Below, piece after piece: positions 59,520-64,000 of a stretch of 64,000 nucleotides of DNA (the first letter of the stretch is position 1; each line of letters opens with the position of its first letter). A program made the position numbers and the translations under genes. The notes under the pieces are model-generated. The model saw nothing but the letters and a program-made list of their open reading frames with translations, made no database searches and had not been told where the DNA came from. Source of the stretch: Podocnemis expansa (lineage: Eukaryota; Chordata; Testudines; Podocnemididae); the NCBI GenBank assembly GCA_007922195.1, contig ML681971.1:20319856-20383855 (forward strand). The letters run 5' to 3'.

Positions 59520-59725
59520 GTTCTGTTGGCTAGAGCAGCTGACTGGACCTCAGGATTCTTGTGTTACAGCTGAGGCTCTGTCACACATTTGATGTGCCAG
59601 CTGCTTGGTCTCTGTGCCACAGTTTATTTAGCTGGAAAAAAGGGGTAACAATTCTGACAGGGGTTGTGAGGTTTAATGAATGAAAAATGCTTTGAGGTGT
59701 TGTGATAAAAGGTGCTTCAGCAGAA
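59520..59725 (+). repeat. Nearly full-length MIR-type SINE
   Basis: 'ctggacctcaggattcttgt', 'gctctgtcacacatttgatg', 'gtctctgtgccacagtttat', 'ggggtaacaattctgacagg' and 'aatgctttgaggtgttgtga' follow the MIR order from head to tail. Confidence 0.7.
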
Positions 59726-62599
59726 GATGTAGTATTGTTTATTTAGGATATTCTTTTGGTCAAAACAGTGGGTTAGATCGTCAGCATAACTGCAGTGAAG
59801 CCCACTGAGAACTAAGGGGAGCAAGCACCCTTCTTTCAGAAACTGGGGAACTTCAGAAATTTGGAACCGAACCTCTAGCTATGCTGAAGAGGGCACTGTT
59901 TTAGTGGCCAGTAACCAAATAAATTCTAATTGGAGGATAGAGGGGTGGCAAAGCATAGCCAAGATGCTAACTCAGATAGGCGTTTCTGTACATTGTAGAG
60001 TTGAAGGATTCTTCTCCCCTGGGCCCACTTCTGGGGAAACACTAAGCGTCTTAGCAGGGATATATTTGAGATCCTTAAGCCAGCCTGCGTTTCTTTACTA
60101 TTTGTGTTCTTAAATTGGGTTCTTCACCACTGTATCTTGAACACTTTCCAGTTTCAGAGGTTATTTTCTAGTGTGTGTTAGTTTAAAACAAGATCCAAGG
60201 GATTAGCGCAGGGTACCATTAGGGCCATCAGAATCAGACTGAGCAGGAGCTACGGATTGAGCCAAAGCCTGACAGATTTCAGAGCCCACTGCAAACCCTA
60301 TTTATTTGCCAAAGCTTTTCCACTCCAACCAAAGTCCAGTGCCAATTAGCTAACAACATGCTCATTTTTAAAAAAAAGGGGGGGGGGGGCCGGGGGAGAG
60401 AGAGAGAGACCAGGCTGAGCTTTACAGAACCTGCAGAGGCAGAGAGCAAAATCCCACTGTGAAGTCTGCAGTGGACAAGGACATGCAGATGTAAATTACC
60501 ATGTGCAGTGTAGATATTGTAATAGTGGGTGCTATAAAAATGCCTTCAGTAAATAAATAATGCTCAGGCAAAGCATGGGAACATTTACTGTAAGAGGGAC
60601 TTGATTAGTAACTGATGATTCATAAAAAATATCTGCTACCCCTCCTTCCTGCTCCAGAGTAGCCATCTAGCAGATGGAAAACGATGGAATACCCTGGCAA
60701 TACCACTGTAGCTCCCACAGTGGTGATCCGTACTCAGATTAAAACAGCAGTGAAGACACAGCAACTCAGCCCTAATTCAGACTACTGAACCACTTGAAAT
60801 GTGGGCTCTATCCTACAGTGAGAGACAGCCACCCATACTTACATGTACCTTGCAAGATGTGCTCAGAAAACAACTAGTGACAAAAGGATGTCGATGTGTT
60901 CATAGACTTTGCAGCCATTTTTTACTCCAATCATCAATCAGTAATTGTGGTTACTATCTCAGTATGGGGTGCCTGAGGATTTAGTGTGTCTAGTGATGCT
61001 GACGGCAGATGACAGTGACCTCAGGTGGGTGAATAGTTTTGTCAGTCTCGGTAGATAGTTGGCAGCGGGAGGTTCTATAATCAAGAAAAGGGCTGTAGTA
61101 GAAGTGTTGTGTCCAGTGTGTAGAAGGAAGGTATAGTTCTACTGAAGATCAAAGGAAGTAGAGTACAAGATCAGCCACAAATGAGGTGTGAAGATGTAAT
61201 TTTGAGGAATTTAGGAAGTCTGTATCCTTCTATATTGACTGGTGACAGAGACACATCTTGCAAGGGACCATTTGAGGTGGAAATCCATTCTATATGATGC
61301 AACATGAATTTACCTCTGCCTGACTTCTTTATGGGTTTTAACTGTTTCTGCTACCTAGAGTTAAAAGCCGAGTGCCTATGTCTTATGCTGTTGTATGCGA
61401 AGTTAAGAATGTGCCCCTTTTTTCCTCTGTAGACTAATGTGTATGTGTCTGAAACTGTAAACTGCAGTTTCCACAGCTATCAATCCAACTGCATTTGTAG
61501 TTGCTGAATTCACACAAAAATGGGAGTATAATTTAACAGAGCTAACTGGAATCTCTTTAGATTCCTGAATGAATCTAGTCTATTGCCCATTCCTAGGGAA
61601 TGGTGTCTGACTTCCCTATCCAATTACAACTATAAACTTTCCCATTTAACACCCCCCCCCCAAAAGTGTCATATCACAGAACCTTGACCTTAGCTCACCA
61701 TATGACTGTCCAAAGCAATCTGTAAATACTTTGAAGTTAAAGCAAGGAAGAAAGTTCATTGTTTTTTATATCTGTATGACTGTTGCTCATGTTTGAGTAT
61801 GACAAAGACTGGAAATCAGTTTCTGCATTTAGGATTTAAAAGAAGAGCCTGGGCATGTTGGTGTCTCCATCCCTCCTACTGTCAGCCAAGATGGCGTGAT
61901 GATGCTCAGTTGCATGTTCTGCTTTCTTCATAGCAGAGTGCAAGTTTGCCTGTCATAGGGCCTGTCCTCCCAGCTCATTAACTCCGATGTTGCAGACTGT
62001 ATGTGGTACTTGATGCTATGCTTGTAGTGGAGCTCAGGGCGACCAACCTTCTTTCTGCTTTTTCTAAATTCAGTGAACAGTCAATTGTTAGTCAAATGCA
62101 TGATATGGCCTACCCAGGCCATTGGCCTCTGTACTGGCATGGCGGCCAGCCATCGTATTTCATTACTGATGATTTTGTCAAGCCGTTTGATACTTATCAG
62201 GTTGTGTATGTGACATTGTTGCAGGTAGTTAAGTTTTTGGATGTGGTGATGATAAAGGGGACAGGTCTCTTAACGGGTATTATAGACAAAGGAGTACAGT
62301 AGCTCTGTAAACTTGGCATTTTGCGGTCATGTTGACCCCCCTGTCTTTTTTCTAAATTTTCAGGCCGCAGACTTTAAGCGTGCTGAAAGCTTATCAATGT
62401 GGGTGTCATCTGCAACTGTGCTATCTAGGTAGTAGAAAGATCTGATGTTTTTTAACTGGTAATTGAATTGTTCAGTTTTATTTTTGGTGATGGTGGTGGA
62501 AATAATGGGCTTCTGCCAGGACATGGTTGATAGAGGAGTTTTATTGTCTTTACTTTACGACAAAGGCCAAAAAGGAATATAGCATGGGCAACACAAGCA

Positions 62600-62640
62600 A
62601 GGAGACCTGTGGCACTTAAAGACAAAGTTTGATTATGGAG
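62600..62640. repeat. Short fragment of the dispersed sauropsid repeat
   Basis: 'acaagcaaggagacctgtgg' followed by 'cacttaaagacaaagtt' is the start of one arm of the family. Confidence 0.5.
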
Positions 62641-62847
62641 TGGAAATTGTTGAAATCTGTGATATGCAGATATCTGTGAAAGCAAGACTAAATCGAGGCT
62701 CTGGTTTCTTTTCCTATGACAACAGGTGATTTGACCTCACCTTCCTCTATGTGCTGTTTCCCCTGTCTGAATCTTAACAGCTGTTTTGATTTGCAGTTAG
62801 AGTATGACCCAATCCCATGACTTACACTCCACCACATTTATTTTCCT

Positions 62848-63005
62848 TCCATTCTGTAAGTTCCCCCATCTTCAAAGAGTCTGGCAAAGTGGGATTTCCT
62901 CATACAAAAGTTCATGCAGTAAATACATTTGTTAGTCTTTAAGTACCACAGGACTTCTTGCTTGTTTTGCTGAACTAGACTAACATGCCTGCCCCTTTGG
63001 AACTT
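62848..63005 (+). repeat. Dispersed sauropsid repeat copy
   Basis: Same extent as 14095-14250: 'cattctgtaagttcccccat', 'gtgggatttcctcatacaaa', 'tttgttagtctttaagtacc', 'ctgcccctttggaactt'. Confidence 0.72.
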
Positions 63006-63339
63006 AGCATGGGCAAAGGAATTCAGCAAATGTTGGGGGTCATTCTCAGAAGCGCTGAGTCATGGACATACAATAGATCCTTCATTTCACTTAGCTGGGA
63101 TTTACTTTTAGCCTTGAATCAGAAGAAGTTTAGACATCTGCCATCAAATCATGGTAGTGAAACCTGTAGTGGTAGAATGAGTGGCGACTTCCAGCACTCC
63201 AACCAAGAACTAGGTAAAATATTGCAGATACCAATATCAGAATGAAGGATAGCTTGTTTGGTTTATCAGATACTTTGTCTCTCCTTATACACAGGAGGTT
63301 ATCATCCTTCACAAGAGGATGTCTCCTGTTCAGATTTTG

Positions 63340-63580
63340 ATCCAGTGTATAAGGTGTTGGACTGTTGCACAGGAGATGTTGGTTCTGTTCCTACCATGAA
63401 CTTTTGTGTGATGTTAGGCAAGTTGCTTTATCATTCTGTGCTTTGGTTTCCTGTTTGTCTTTCTATTTAGCTGTATAAGTTCTTTAGACCAGGGACTGTC
63501 TGTTACTATATATCTGTATAATGCTTAGTGCAATGGTGCCCCAATTTTAGTGGGGGCTCTACATGCTACTGCAGTACAAT
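63340..63580 (+). repeat. Full-length tRNA-type/CORE SINE
   Basis: Head 'aaggtgttggactgttgcac' and 'tggttctgttcctaccatg', middle 'tgatgttaggcaagttgctt', tail 'accagggactgtctgttact' and 'taatgcttagtgcaatggtg' then 'gggggctctacatgctactg'. The tail is a familiar sauropsid SINE end. Confidence 0.65.
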
Positions 63581-64000
63581 GTCAGACATACGAATCCCAG
63601 CTTCCCATGGGAGCAGAAGACCTGTCATGAATCAGTTTGTCCGTATTAATTAGTAATGGTGAGAAGGCTGGGTTTTATACATTTTACACTTTGGTAATAA
63701 GATTAAAGTGAATTCCAACCTAACCTGTCTCATATTTTTAATGTTGCAAAAGATTACTTATATAATAATTGGTTCACCTAAAATTATACAAATTTCCCAT
63801 CCAGATTAGTGAGCAGCCACAAAACTGACTACCAGAGGGCAAATCAGTACAAATATAATCCAAAGGATGTCAGACTAATTCAGCTAAAAACCTTCGTCCA
63901 CAGTCTTTTTGCTGATGCTGTCAGTGAAAGGGCTGGGGAGACACTTTTCTCATCAGATGACATGGGAGATCTTTTTGCATACTGACAAGTGAATTTGCTG

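Larger units (their letters stand above)
52294..64000 (+). other. MNT: MNT intron 4, incomplete in window
   Basis: Begins with GTATGG and has no recognisable end. The next MNT coding exon (start of the leucine zipper) and the long last exon were sought by eye and not found. Contents: a CR1-like piece near 55.4 kb, hAT-like elements at 55762 and 58713, a foldback element at 56349, a CpG-rich block at about 57.7-58.2 kb and SINEs at 59.5 and 63.35 kb. The stretches 52300-55400, 59000-59500, 59730-62590 and 63580-64000 show nothing I can name, apart from a short purine-rich low-complexity tract at 60368-60412. Confidence 0.7.

Noticed and set aside
52294..64000. MNT exon 5 (leucine zipper) and exon 6
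   Set aside because: Looked for SLKRKEKEYEHE-, WMDVLEIDRVL-like coding and a long His/Pro/Thr-rich last exon. None was seen, so they are taken to lie beyond the window.

Overview
The window is vertebrate nuclear DNA, most likely from a turtle; a crocodilian is not excluded. The evidence is CR1 LINE fragments, MIR/CORE-type SINEs, many short hAT-like DNA transposons, and a dispersed sauropsid repeat recognisable by its 'gttagtcttTAAgtgccacaggactcc'-type ends. Three CpG-rich blocks stand out from an AT-rich background. There is no prokaryotic operon structure. Almost all open reading frames here are chance frames or repeat remnants.

Only one protein-coding gene can be supported: MNT, the MAX-binding bHLH-leucine-zipper transcriptional repressor, on the + strand. 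Four coding exons are visible: 26961-27030, 48089-48656, 51507-51548 and 52182-52293. All have canonical GT/AG borders and compatible phases. Together they give an open 264-codon stretch covering the Sin3-interaction domain, the proline-rich region, the DNA-contacting basic region and the HLH. The leucine-zipper exon and the long last exon were not found before 64000, so the gene runs off the right edge. Intron 1 is about 21 kb and intron 4 exceeds 11.7 kb.

Layout. 1-24150: repeat-rich, gene-poor sequence upstream of MNT. It holds a CR1 broken by a hAT element, a second CR1 broken the same way, a nested hAT-in-hAT, SINEs and a degenerate tandem repeat. In mammals the neighbour on this side is METTL16, but none of its coding sequence was recognised. 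24150-25200: a CpG-rich block with two CACGTG E-boxes, a candidate promoter. 26961: MNT start codon and exon 1. 27150-28250: a second CpG-rich block inside intron 1 with two palindromes and an E-box. 28250-48088: the rest of intron 1, with hAT elements, two further CR1 copies and MIRs. 48089-52293: exons 2-4. 52294-64000: intron 4, including a third CpG-rich block at about 57660-58170 with two CACGTG sites.

The most distinctive signal is the set of non-autonomous hAT-like elements. About 18 were delimited by eye from terminal inverted repeats beginning CAG and flanking 8-bp duplications. Eleven of the duplications have the central TA expected of Buster-type hATs. One group carries a very GC-rich interior built from roughly 47-60 bp tandem units, and one of its members sits inside another hAT. 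MNT-MAX complexes bind CACGTG, so the E-boxes in the three CpG-rich blocks and across the exon 1 donor raise the possibility of auto- or cross-regulation within the MYC/MAX/MNT network. This is inference. All CpG, repeat-family and species calls were made by eye, without database searches.
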